Assembly: GCA_937893835.1 (NCBI GenBank)
Contig: CALCSS010000206.1
Coordinates: 1-20,566, forward strand
Direction of reading: 5' to 3'
Source of the DNA: an uncultured Fidelibacterota bacterium
Lineage (GTDB): Bacteria; Fidelibacterota; Marinisomatia; Marinisomatales; UBA1611
Length of the DNA: 20,566 nt
Part shown: piece by piece, positions 1 to 6,607 of the stretch
How the letters are laid out: each line of letters begins with the position of its first letter
How positions within the stretch are numbered: position 1 is the stretch's first letter
The notes under the pieces: model-generated
The model's database searches: none
What the model saw: only the letters and a program-made list of their open reading frames with translations
Told to the model about the DNA's origin: nothing
Made by a program: the position numbers and the translations under genes

Positions 1-822
1 ATTGATTTCCATGGATATGACCCCAAAGATGCATTGATCGAGATCTCTCCACGACAGGGTGAGAAATTATTATGCCATGAAGATATTATTGATTCTATAG
101 ATGAACATGGTGATGAACTCGCATTGATCTATCTTGGTGGACTGAATTATTATACTGGACAGGCACTTGATATGGAAAATATAACTAGTGTTGGAAGAGC
201 AAGAGGCGTCACAGTTGGATTCAATCTGGCGCATAGCGCTGGCAATGTTCCATTAGAGTTACATGATTGGGGAGTTGATTTTGCTGCGTGGTGTACCTAC
301 AAGTATCTATGTGGTGGTCCAGGTTCACCTGCAGGTATCTTCATTCATGAACGACATCATGATTGGGAGGGTCCCAGATTATTGGGTTGGTGGGGGCATG
401 ACAAAGGGTCAAGATTTGATATGCCTTCCTCCTTTGATCCCATCCCAACCTCTGAGGCATGGCAAATAAGTAATGCACCTATCATGGGAATGGCTCCATT
501 GATAGCCTCCATGGAGATCTTTGAGAAGATTGGGATGGATACAATACATCAAAAAGGTTTCCAGCTATCTTCTTATTTGAAATTTCTCTTAATAGAGTCC
601 TTACCAAAGGTTAAGATCATTACTCCAGATGAAAGGGGATGCCAATTATCCATTGTGGTTCCTGGTGGCAAGGTGGTATTTGATTTCTTGCATGATAATG
701 GTGTGGTCTGTGATTGGAGGAATCCTGATGTTATTCGTGTTGCTCCTCATCCACTGTTCAATACTTTTACTGAGGTGTTCAAATTTGTTGATATACTAAA
801 GAGGGCCCTTGAGAGACAATGA
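1..822 (+). CDS. kynU: Kynureninase, 5'-truncated by the window edge
   Basis: PLP enzyme that hydrolyses 3-hydroxykynurenine (or kynurenine) to 3-hydroxyanthranilate (or anthranilate) plus alanine in the cytoplasm. The frame is open from base 1, so 273 C-terminal residues are present and roughly 140-150 N-terminal residues lie outside; the TTG at 34 is internal. Family signatures: HGYDP at the left edge, the block NVPLELHDWGVDFAAW, then the Schiff-base lysine (residue 101 of the fragment, in CTYKYLCGGPG), GWWGH, and QISNAPI. Oddity: 26 residues before the lysine, where human (Asp250/Lys276) and Pseudomonas (Asp201/Lys227) enzymes have the Asp that contacts the PLP ring nitrogen, this protein has Asn (GFNLAH, codon AAT at 214-216). 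The 3' end overlaps kmo by 14 nt, so the two are translationally coupled. Family assignment is secure; activity is less sure because of the Asn. Confidence 0.93.
   Translation: MDFHGYDPKDALIEISPRQGEKLLCHEDIIDSIDEHGDELALIYLGGLNYYTGQALDMENITSVGRARGVTVGFNLAHSAGNVPLELHDWGVDFAAWCTYKYLCGGPGSPAGIFIHERHHDWEGPRLLGWWGHDKGSRFDMPSSFDPIPTSEAWQISNAPIMGMAPLIASMEIFEKIGMDTIHQKGFQLSSYLKFLLIESLPKVKIITPDERGCQLSIVVPGGKVVFDFLHDNGVVCDWRNPDVIRVAPHPLFNTFTEVFKFVDILKRALERQ
798..805 (+). promoter_or_regulatory. Ribosome binding site for kmo inside kynU
   Basis: The purine run AAAGAGGG lies just before the TTG at 809 and inside the kynU reading frame. It supports the TTG start over the in-frame ATG at 833, which is 28 nt away and would remove the first beta strand of the FAD-binding fold. 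The spacing (about 4 nt from GAGG) is slightly short, hence moderate confidence. Confidence 0.4.
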
Positions 823-2134
823 TCATATAACAATGATCGGTGCAGGACTTGCTGGTCCACTGATGGCTTCCTATCTTTCAGGGCATGGCCATTCAGTCGA
901 AATCCACGAGAAGCGAGAAGATATACGCACCGTTGAGCAATCTGCTGGTCGTTCCATTAATCTTGCCCTATCAAAAAGAGGAATAGACGCCCTCAAGGAT
1001 GTAGGTGTCTTTGATGTCATAAGTCCTATGATGTTGCCCATGGTCGGTCGCATGATCCATGATATAGATGGTAGTGTACACCTACAAAAATATGGCCAAA
1101 AGGCGAGTGAGGTCATATACTCCATCTCACGTGCATTTCTTAATAAGACCTTGATGGATCATGCTGAGAACACGGGTAATGTCAATATCATTTTTGACCA
1201 TTCTCTTTTAGGAGTTGATCTAGATAGTTCTGAACTTGTATTCAATGATAAAAGAGAGTCCTTTGACCGATTGTTTGGTTCTGATGGATCCGCGTCAGTC
1301 GTCAGAGATGCTATGGATAAGTTATCGTCTATCAATTTTCGTAGGAAACCTCTAGGCCATGGTTACAAAGAACTAACCATCCCTCCAGATGCCAAAGGAG
1401 ACCATAGGATGGATTCAAAGGCGTTACATATATGGCCAAGAGGGGACTTTATGCTGATAGCACTTCCCAATATGGACCATAGTTTTACTTGCACATTGTT
1501 CTTCCCCTTGGATGGTGAGGTCAGTTTCTCAACGATGGGTTCTAGAGAAAAGATATCCGAACTTTTTAATTCATATTTCCCTGATACCATCGAGTTGATC
1601 CCTGACCTCATAAATGAATTTCAATCCAACCCCATTGGCAAACTTGCAACGGTATATTGTGACAAATGGCATTATAAGGATAAGACCATGATCTTTGGTG
1701 ATGCCGCTCACGCCGTCGTACCATTTTTTGGACAAGGTATGAATGCTTCATTTCAGGATTGTACGGTGATCAATGAGTTGATAATAAGATATAACGGAGA
1801 ATGGAGTGAGGTCCACTCAGAATTCTCTAACCAACAAGTCCCCAATGGACACGCCATTGCTGATATGGCACTTGAGAATTATATCGAGATGAGAGATTCT
1901 GTCAATGAGCCACTCTACCAGAGAAGAAGAGAACTAGAGTTTGAGTTAGAAGAAAAATTCAATGATCGATTTATCCCAAGATATTCAATGGTCTCCTTCC
2001 ATAATATGCCATATTCCAAGGTATATGAAAGAGGAGCGGTCCAGTTAAACTTGATCAATGGATATCTTTCAGGTGAATTGTCAAAAGAGAAACTTCATGA
2101 GAGCGTACTGAATGGATTGAGCCCAATACGATGA
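809..2134 (+). CDS. kmo: Kynurenine 3-monooxygenase (FAD-dependent)
   Basis: Class A flavoprotein hydroxylase that converts L-kynurenine to 3-hydroxykynurenine with NADPH and O2. The 441 residues show the Rossmann dinucleotide motif GAGLAG at 11-16, an acidic residue ending the second strand (E34), the KMO block YSISRAFLNKTLM near 104-116, GSDGSASVVR near 158-166, HGYKELTIP near 184-192, and the second FAD motif GDAAHAVVPFFGQGMNA at 298-312. Length matches soluble bacterial KMOs; I see no C-terminal membrane anchor like that of the mitochondrial enzyme. The start is TTG: the only nearby ATG (833) would begin inside the first beta strand. The 14-nt overlap with kynU puts consecutive steps (3-hydroxylation, then side-chain cleavage to 3-hydroxyanthranilate) in one transcript. 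The product may feed quinolinate/NAD synthesis or tryptophan catabolism; neighbouring steps are not in the window. Confidence 0.93.
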   Translation: MRDNDHITMIGAGLAGPLMASYLSGHGHSVEIHEKREDIRTVEQSAGRSINLALSKRGIDALKDVGVFDVISPMMLPMVGRMIHDIDGSVHLQKYGQKASEVIYSISRAFLNKTLMDHAENTGNVNIIFDHSLLGVDLDSSELVFNDKRESFDRLFGSDGSASVVRDAMDKLSSINFRRKPLGHGYKELTIPPDAKGDHRMDSKALHIWPRGDFMLIALPNMDHSFTCTLFFPLDGEVSFSTMGSREKISELFNSYFPDTIELIPDLINEFQSNPIGKLATVYCDKWHYKDKTMIFGDAAHAVVPFFGQGMNASFQDCTVINELIIRYNGEWSEVHSEFSNQQVPNGHAIADMALENYIEMRDSVNEPLYQRRRELEFELEEKFNDRFIPRYSMVSFHNMPYSKVYERGAVQLNLINGYLSGELSKEKLHESVLNGLSPIR

Positions 2135-2183
2135 AATGAATATTTAAAGCAAGTGACACAGTGATGAATATTCCTAATTTCAA

Positions 2184-2870
2184 ATGCGAAAAATGACAAC
2201 TGAATTCAAATTAGCTCCCTCAATATTATCCGCAGACTTTTCAGACCTAGGTTCTGCATTAAAAATTTGTGATGAAGGTGGAGCGCATTGGATTCATGTC
2301 GATGTCATGGACAATCAATTTGTTCCAAACCTTACAATAGGCCCACCTGTAGTAAGATCACTCAGACCAAGAACAAAAAAATTTATAGATGTCCATATGA
2401 TGGTCGTTCATCCTGAAGAATTAGTGGAACCTTTTGCCAGGGCTGGGGCTGATAATATTACCTTTCATATAGAAGCGACTGATGACCCTGATGAGATCAT
2501 CAAGCTTATTAGGTCTTGTGGTTGCAAGGTCGGGATCTCCATAAAACCGCAAACGTCACTCAATGATATTTACCCTTTTCTAGACAAGGTTGATATTGTG
2601 CTTGTCATGAGTGTTGAACCTGGATTTGGAGGACAAGGTTATCTACCTGGCTCTAATGAGCGTATATCTGCCATCAAGAAATTTTTATCAGATAATTGTC
2701 TTGATCGTGTCTTGATCGAGGTCGATGGAGGGATCAAACTTCACAATGCCAAGGAGGTCCTCAGTGCTGGAGCTGATGTCCTTGTCGCAGGCTCTGAGGT
2801 CTTTAGATCACCAGAACCAATCAAAACAATCCAAGAATTTTATCAATTATCAAATGTCAACGGGAATTAA
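2184..2870 (+). CDS. rpe: Ribulose-phosphate 3-epimerase
   Basis: TIM-barrel, metal-dependent epimerase interconverting ribulose 5-phosphate and xylulose 5-phosphate. The 228 residues carry the whole signature: LAPSILSADF near 10-19, HVDVMD at 38-43 with metal/catalytic residues H38 and D40, DVHMMV at 70-75 with H71, the flexible loop SVEPGFGGQ near 143-151, and EVDGGI at 179-184 with the second catalytic Asp D181. Length is normal for the family. The start could be ATG 2184 or ATG 2193; neither has a clear Shine-Dalgarno, and I keep the longer form. It follows kmo after 49 nt with no visible terminator and precedes transketolase by 74 nt, so it probably belongs to a pentose-phosphate group with tkt and rpiB. 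Confidence 0.95.
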   Translation: MRKMTTEFKLAPSILSADFSDLGSALKICDEGGAHWIHVDVMDNQFVPNLTIGPPVVRSLRPRTKKFIDVHMMVVHPEELVEPFARAGADNITFHIEATDDPDEIIKLIRSCGCKVGISIKPQTSLNDIYPFLDKVDIVLVMSVEPGFGGQGYLPGSNERISAIKKFLSDNCLDRVLIEVDGGIKLHNAKEVLSAGADVLVAGSEVFRSPEPIKTIQEFYQLSNVNGN

Positions 2871-2944
2871 TATACAGCATCATTTTTTCTAATTTTTCAA
2901 TAATTCAAATTATCTAATCCACATTATCAATAGAAAACAGCCTT

Positions 2945-4972
2945 ATGAAATCATATAGCGACATCTCAAATTATAAGAGTTGGTCAGAAGAAGAGAAAGA
3001 TCAATATTCGATATCGGTCATAAAGGGACTGGTCATGGATGCAATACGTCAGGCAAATAGTGGACATCCAGGTGGTCCCATGTCATGTGCTGATTTTGCA
3101 TATGTTCTCTACCGTCACCATCTAAAATTTGACCCCAATGATCCAGAATGGTTCAATCGTGATAGATTCATTTTGTCTGGTGGACACATGTCCATGTTGC
3201 AATATTCCCTATTATTGTTCATTGGTTGGCTGGAAATGGATGACATAAGAAAGTTTCGTCAGTTGGGTAGTCATACACCAGGGCATCCTGAAGTGGAGAT
3301 TCCAGGCATCGAGTGTACAACTGGTCCACTTGGTCAAGGCTTTGCGATGGGAACTGGGATGGCACATGCAGAGGCCTATCTGCGCAATTTATTTTTTTCC
3401 AGAGATAAGAGCTCTGCTCAATTCATAGATCACTACACATATGTTCTCGCAGGTGATGGCGATCTCCAAGAGCCTGTTACACTTGGTTCTGCATCTCTGG
3501 CAGGGCACCTTGGTCTCTCTAGGTTGATCGTTTTCTATGATGCGAACTCTGCACAGATATCTGGCAATACAGATAGGTCGGACTCTACAGACTATGCAAC
3601 GGTATTCAAGGGATTCAAATGGCATGTCCAAGAGATAGATGGCCATGACCATGACCAGTTAAATGATGCGATCCTAAAGGCAAAAGACAGCAAGGAACCG
3701 AGTATCATCATTGGTAAGACCATCATGGCAAAAGGTACTGCCACGATGGAGGGAGACCACAACACCCATGGCGCGCCCCTGCCTGAGGATGAGATCAGTG
3801 CGACAAAACTCAAACTTGGATTACCTGATGATAAATTTTATTTCCCATTTGAGGTCAGAGATCACTTCCAGAATAGATTTGAGACCTTGTCTGAGATCTC
3901 AGAAGAATGGAAAAAGGTGTGTGATGATCTTCGATCATCTGACCAAGTGGGTGACCTGATCTCCATGTGCATAGATAACGAACTGCCAGACACTCATTAC
4001 CCAGAATTTCCCTCGGGAGAGTCTCTTGCGACGAGGAAGGCTTTTGGCGCTACTCTAGACAAATTTGCAGGTTCATTGCCAAATCTGATTGGTGGTTCAG
4101 CCGATCTTGAACCTTCAAACTATACTGGTAATTTTGCCAAGAATCATTCTGATTTTAGATTGGATGACCAATCGGGTCGCAATATCCCTTACGGAGTGAG
4201 AGAATTCCCAATGGCTGCAATGATGAATGGCATGGCACTACACGGAGGGGTCATACCTTTTGGTGGAACCTTCCTAGTGTTTTCTGATTATGAGAGACCG
4301 GCACTACGATTGGGTGCCATACAGAATATTAGGGTCATGCATGAGTTCACACATGATTCATTTTATGTTGGCGAAGATGGGCCAACTCATCAGCCAATTG
4401 AGCATGCAATGGCACTGAGGACCATACCAAATTTTAATGTTTTTCGCCCTGCGGATGCTAAAGAGACTGCCATATGTTTCCGCATTGCAATGGAAGAGCA
4501 TGATACACCTAGCGCACTGCTCTTGACACGTCAGGGAGTTCCCATATTTGACCAAGGCTATGAAGTTTTGGAGCCAGGTGTACGAAAAGGCGCGTACGTT
4601 GTAAGGGACTGTGATGACCACCCCGACCTTGTGTTCATTGCCACAGGGTCAGAGGTGTCGCTTGCTATACAGACCGCGAATCTTTTCAATGATAAAAAGA
4701 CTCGTGTTGTCAGCATGCCTTGCATGGAGATCTTTGATAGACAGTCTGAAGATTATAAGAGTGAGATCATTCCAGAGCGTCGTTGTTTGAAGATCACTAT
4801 GGAGGCAGGAATCACGCAAGGTTGGGAAAAATATTCAGGTATGAATGGACTGTCCATTGGCATTGATCATTATGGTGCCTCAGCACCAGGCGATCAATTG
4901 GCAGAAGAATTTGGTTTTACCCCAAAAAAAGTTGAGCAGAGAATAAGATCTCACATGGGATCCTTGTTATGA
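2945..4972 (+). CDS. tkt: Transketolase
   Basis: Thiamine-diphosphate enzyme moving two-carbon units between sugar phosphates in the non-oxidative pentose-phosphate pathway. The 675 residues cover all three domains: N-terminal PP domain with SGHPGGP (H41), GGHMSML (H81), GSHTPGHPE near 108-116 and the ThDP/Mg motif GDG at 170-172 running to N201; THGAPL with the substrate-binding His; the pyrimidine domain with GEDGPTHQPIEH; and a complete C-terminal domain. Length is close to the usual 660-680. A local variation is GDGDLQEP where E. coli and yeast have GDGC(M/L)(M/Q)EG; the dimer-interface Glu (E176) is kept, so I expect activity. The stop overlaps the rpiB start in ATGA, implying coupling. 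The 74-nt upstream gap is AT-rich with no convincing promoter or terminator. Confidence 0.96.
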   Translation: MKSYSDISNYKSWSEEEKDQYSISVIKGLVMDAIRQANSGHPGGPMSCADFAYVLYRHHLKFDPNDPEWFNRDRFILSGGHMSMLQYSLLLFIGWLEMDDIRKFRQLGSHTPGHPEVEIPGIECTTGPLGQGFAMGTGMAHAEAYLRNLFFSRDKSSAQFIDHYTYVLAGDGDLQEPVTLGSASLAGHLGLSRLIVFYDANSAQISGNTDRSDSTDYATVFKGFKWHVQEIDGHDHDQLNDAILKAKDSKEPSIIIGKTIMAKGTATMEGDHNTHGAPLPEDEISATKLKLGLPDDKFYFPFEVRDHFQNRFETLSEISEEWKKVCDDLRSSDQVGDLISMCIDNELPDTHYPEFPSGESLATRKAFGATLDKFAGSLPNLIGGSADLEPSNYTGNFAKNHSDFRLDDQSGRNIPYGVREFPMAAMMNGMALHGGVIPFGGTFLVFSDYERPALRLGAIQNIRVMHEFTHDSFYVGEDGPTHQPIEHAMALRTIPNFNVFRPADAKETAICFRIAMEEHDTPSALLLTRQGVPIFDQGYEVLEPGVRKGAYVVRDCDDHPDLVFIATGSEVSLAIQTANLFNDKKTRVVSMPCMEIFDRQSEDYKSEIIPERRCLKITMEAGITQGWEKYSGMNGLSIGIDHYGASAPGDQLAEEFGFTPKKVEQRIRSHMGSLL

Positions 4973-5406
4973 AGATTCACTTAGCAACTGATCATGCTGG
5001 ATTGGAGTTAAAGAATTCCATAAAGGGCCATCTATTGGATAAGGGATACAATGTCACTGACCATGGTGCGCATGAGTACGATGCATTGGATGATTACCCT
5101 GACTTTATCTTTCCCTGTGCACGTGCTGTGGCCTCTGACCCTGAAAGTCGTGGGATTATTTTGGGTGGCTCAGGCCAGGGTGAGGCAATGGCTGCCAATA
5201 GAATTAAAGGCGTCAGGGCCGCTGTCTTTTATAATGGCCCAAAGGAGATCGTGAAACTTTCTCGTGAGCATAATAATGCCAACATATTATCAATTGGTGC
5301 TCGGTTCATGAGTGAGGAAGAGATCTTTGATGTGATCGAACAATGGTTTGAAGAGCCCTTTGAAGGTGGAAGGCACAAGAGGCGTATAGAAAAATTAGAC
5401 GAGTAG
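4969..5406 (+). CDS. rpiB: Ribose-5-phosphate isomerase B, Glu-type
   Basis: RpiB/LacA/LacB-family isomerase interconverting ribose 5-phosphate and ribulose 5-phosphate. The 145 residues show ATDHAGLELK at 6-15, DDYPDF at 41-46, GGSGQGEAMAAN at 66-77, REHNNANILSIG and the C-terminal GGRHKRRIE. The E. coli-type catalytic Cys (ICGTG) is replaced by Gly, giving LGGSGQGE. The downstream Glu (E72) aligns with the Glu that serves as base in Mycobacterium tuberculosis RpiB, whose LGGSGNGE motif is nearly identical. This therefore looks like an active Glu-type enzyme rather than a dead one. The start overlaps the tkt stop by 4 nt. With rpe and tkt it links ribulose-5-P, ribose-5-P and xylulose-5-P in one operon. 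It converges on cdo with only 7 nt between the stop codons. Confidence 0.94.
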   Translation: MKIHLATDHAGLELKNSIKGHLLDKGYNVTDHGAHEYDALDDYPDFIFPCARAVASDPESRGIILGGSGQGEAMAANRIKGVRAAVFYNGPKEIVKLSREHNNANILSIGARFMSEEEIFDVIEQWFEEPFEGGRHKRRIEKLDE

Positions 5407-5413
5407 TCTTTCG

Positions 5414-5935
5414 CTAACAGACAATGCCATCAATGCTGTGGTAACTTAATTTTATCCTTTCCACGATTGCTCTATCAATATCATATATGTCACATGAATC
5501 ATAGGGTCTCGAATAAACGTGGAGGCTTGTGGCAAAGTTATTTGATATGTTCTCCACAGAGTGAATGTCTGCTGGTCCATCAAGAAAGCCCGGTGAGCCA
5601 TCAAGCTCTTGAATCTTATTTAACTTTAGTGGTTTCGATGAGACCTCTTCATAATTGCAGATCCTTAATTGGCCTGTTTCTACTCTTGCCCAGCATTTTT
5701 CACCCTCGTGTCCATGGATAGGTGCAGATGTATTTGGAGGCCAGCAAATGACCATGATCTCAAAATCGACATCTCTATGAATTAGATTTCTTGTATAATG
5801 GTCATCGGCTCTATGATCATACTTTTTTAGTTCACCTCTAGAAAGGTCCAGGTCTAATAGGTAGGAGGTGACTTTAGTGACTGGGAAGTCTTCCTTTGCA
5901 AATTCTTTGAGTATATTGATGACTGATTCTATCAT
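5414..5935 (-). CDS. cdo: Cysteine dioxygenase, Arg-type with Cys-Tyr pair
   Basis: Cupin, non-haem iron enzyme oxidising L-cysteine with O2 to cysteine sulfinate. Counted from the upstream TTG (5941; subtract 2 for the ATG start used here), the protein shows YTRNLI at 49-54, whose R51 corresponds to rat Arg60 that binds the cysteine carboxylate. It also has the iron ligands H76 and H78 in IHGHEGEKC and H127 in IHSVENIS, C83 (rat Cys93) and Y143 in SLHVYSRPYDSC (rat Tyr157). C83 and Y143 are the residues that form the thioether cofactor in mammals; many bacterial homologues have Gly in place of the Cys. At 173-175 residues it is slightly shorter than mammalian CDO (about 200). ATG 5935 is preferred; the TTG at 5941 would overlap the mobA stop by 3 nt. 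It is cotranscribed with mobA, and the product is the precursor of sulfite or hypotaurine. Confidence 0.9.
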   Translation of the reverse strand: MIESVINILKEFAKEDFPVTKVTSYLLDLDLSRGELKKYDHRADDHYTRNLIHRDVDFEIMVICWPPNTSAPIHGHEGEKCWARVETGQLRICNYEEVSSKPLKLNKIQELDGSPGFLDGPADIHSVENISNNFATSLHVYSRPYDSCDIYDIDRAIVERIKLSYHSIDGIVC

Positions 5936-5937
5936 GG

Positions 5938-6528
5938 TCAAGATAATGTTCTAACAGATATCTGAGATCTTAATATTTTTTCTGCATGACTCATATCACT
6001 TTTTGTATTCATATTCATGAATTGGCCAGATCGTTCTGTCAGGTTAACTGAATGAGACTTGATGCTCTTGATCAAGGCCTGCAGACCAAGTTTGTTTTTT
6101 TCTATTCTTGTATTACACAGGTCCAGGATTCGTTTATGATAGAATGCACATGTTGGCTCCAATCTCTCTCTCACTTTTGGAACGATAATGTTTTTCTTTG
6201 AATTAGTTTGATCCCAAAGATTCACCAGGATATCCTTGGTTATAAGTGGCAGGTCACAGGAAAGTAGTAATATCCAATCGGTCTCAGCAATATCAAGAGA
6301 AGTTCGTAAACCATTTATAGGAGCTTTTATATCCAGCGAATCACTAACGTAAGGCTTGTCCAGATCGTGAGGCTTCTCCTTGCCGATCACATATCTATGT
6401 TCCAATATCTCGCATTCCATCCACAAACGATCTAGAACGGTAATTCCTCCGATCATAGCCCTCCATTTTGGTGATCCAAACCGACTACTGTCGCCACCTA
6501 TTAAAATACATGCTGTTGCAGGAATCAT
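5938..6528 (-). CDS. mobA: Molybdenum cofactor guanylyltransferase (MobA-like)
   Basis: Nucleotidyltransferase that joins GMP to molybdopterin to make the MGD cofactor of DMSO-reductase-family enzymes. The 196 residues match MobA length (about 194). The N-terminal nucleotide-binding loop reads LIGGDSSRFGSPK at 9-21 (family LAGGxSxRMGxDK), followed by the APINGLRTSL block near 69-78 (family GPLAGI), the metal-binding CDLPL with D92, and the C-terminal FMNMNT typical of the family (FxNINTPEDL). It is the first gene of a minus-strand pair with cdo and starts 79 nt from the divergent molybdoenzyme operon, the obvious client for its product. A related nucleotidyltransferase (MocA-like) is possible from sequence alone, but the neighbouring bis-MGD-type enzyme favours MobA. 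Confidence 0.87.
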   Translation of the reverse strand: MIPATACILIGGDSSRFGSPKWRAMIGGITVLDRLWMECEILEHRYVIGKEKPHDLDKPYVSDSLDIKAPINGLRTSLDIAETDWILLLSCDLPLITKDILVNLWDQTNSKKNIIVPKVRERLEPTCAFYHKRILDLCNTRIEKNKLGLQALIKSIKSHSVNLTERSGQFMNMNTKSDMSHAEKILRSQISVRTLS

Positions 6529-6607
6529 ATATGAATTTCAATGTTATTAAGATTAATACCATAACATTTGATTTATTATTTTCGTGTGTTAAAATGTCAC
6601 AAAAATT
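6529..6607. promoter_or_regulatory. Divergent intergenic promoter region
   Basis: This AT-rich 79-nt gap separates mobA-cdo (leftward) from the molybdoenzyme operon (rightward) and must hold both promoters. For the rightward operon a possible sigma70 site is TTGATT at 6568-6573, 16 nt, TAAAAT at 6590-6595. It lies so close to the ATG at 6608 that the leader would be only a few nucleotides. I see no clear FNR-, Crp- or Mo-type operator palindrome. The promoter assignment is weak; the divergent arrangement itself is certain. Confidence 0.35.

Noticed and set aside
833..835. ATG start for kmo
   Set aside because: It would begin at MIGAGLAG and remove most of the first beta strand of the FAD fold; the TTG at 809 with a purine-rich site upstream fits better.
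2136..2172. Direct repeat ATGAATATT (2136-2144 and 2164-2172) between kmo and rpe
   Set aside because: Two 9-nt copies in AT-rich DNA with no symmetry or promoter context; too weak to call an operator.
4969..5406. RpiB as inactive because the catalytic Cys is missing
   Set aside because: The GGSGQGE motif matches the Glu-type M. tuberculosis enzyme, which is active without the Cys.
5406..5422. Hairpin GTCT...AGAC between the convergent rpiB and cdo stops
   Set aside because: Only a 4-bp stem with a 9-nt loop and no T run; not a credible terminator.
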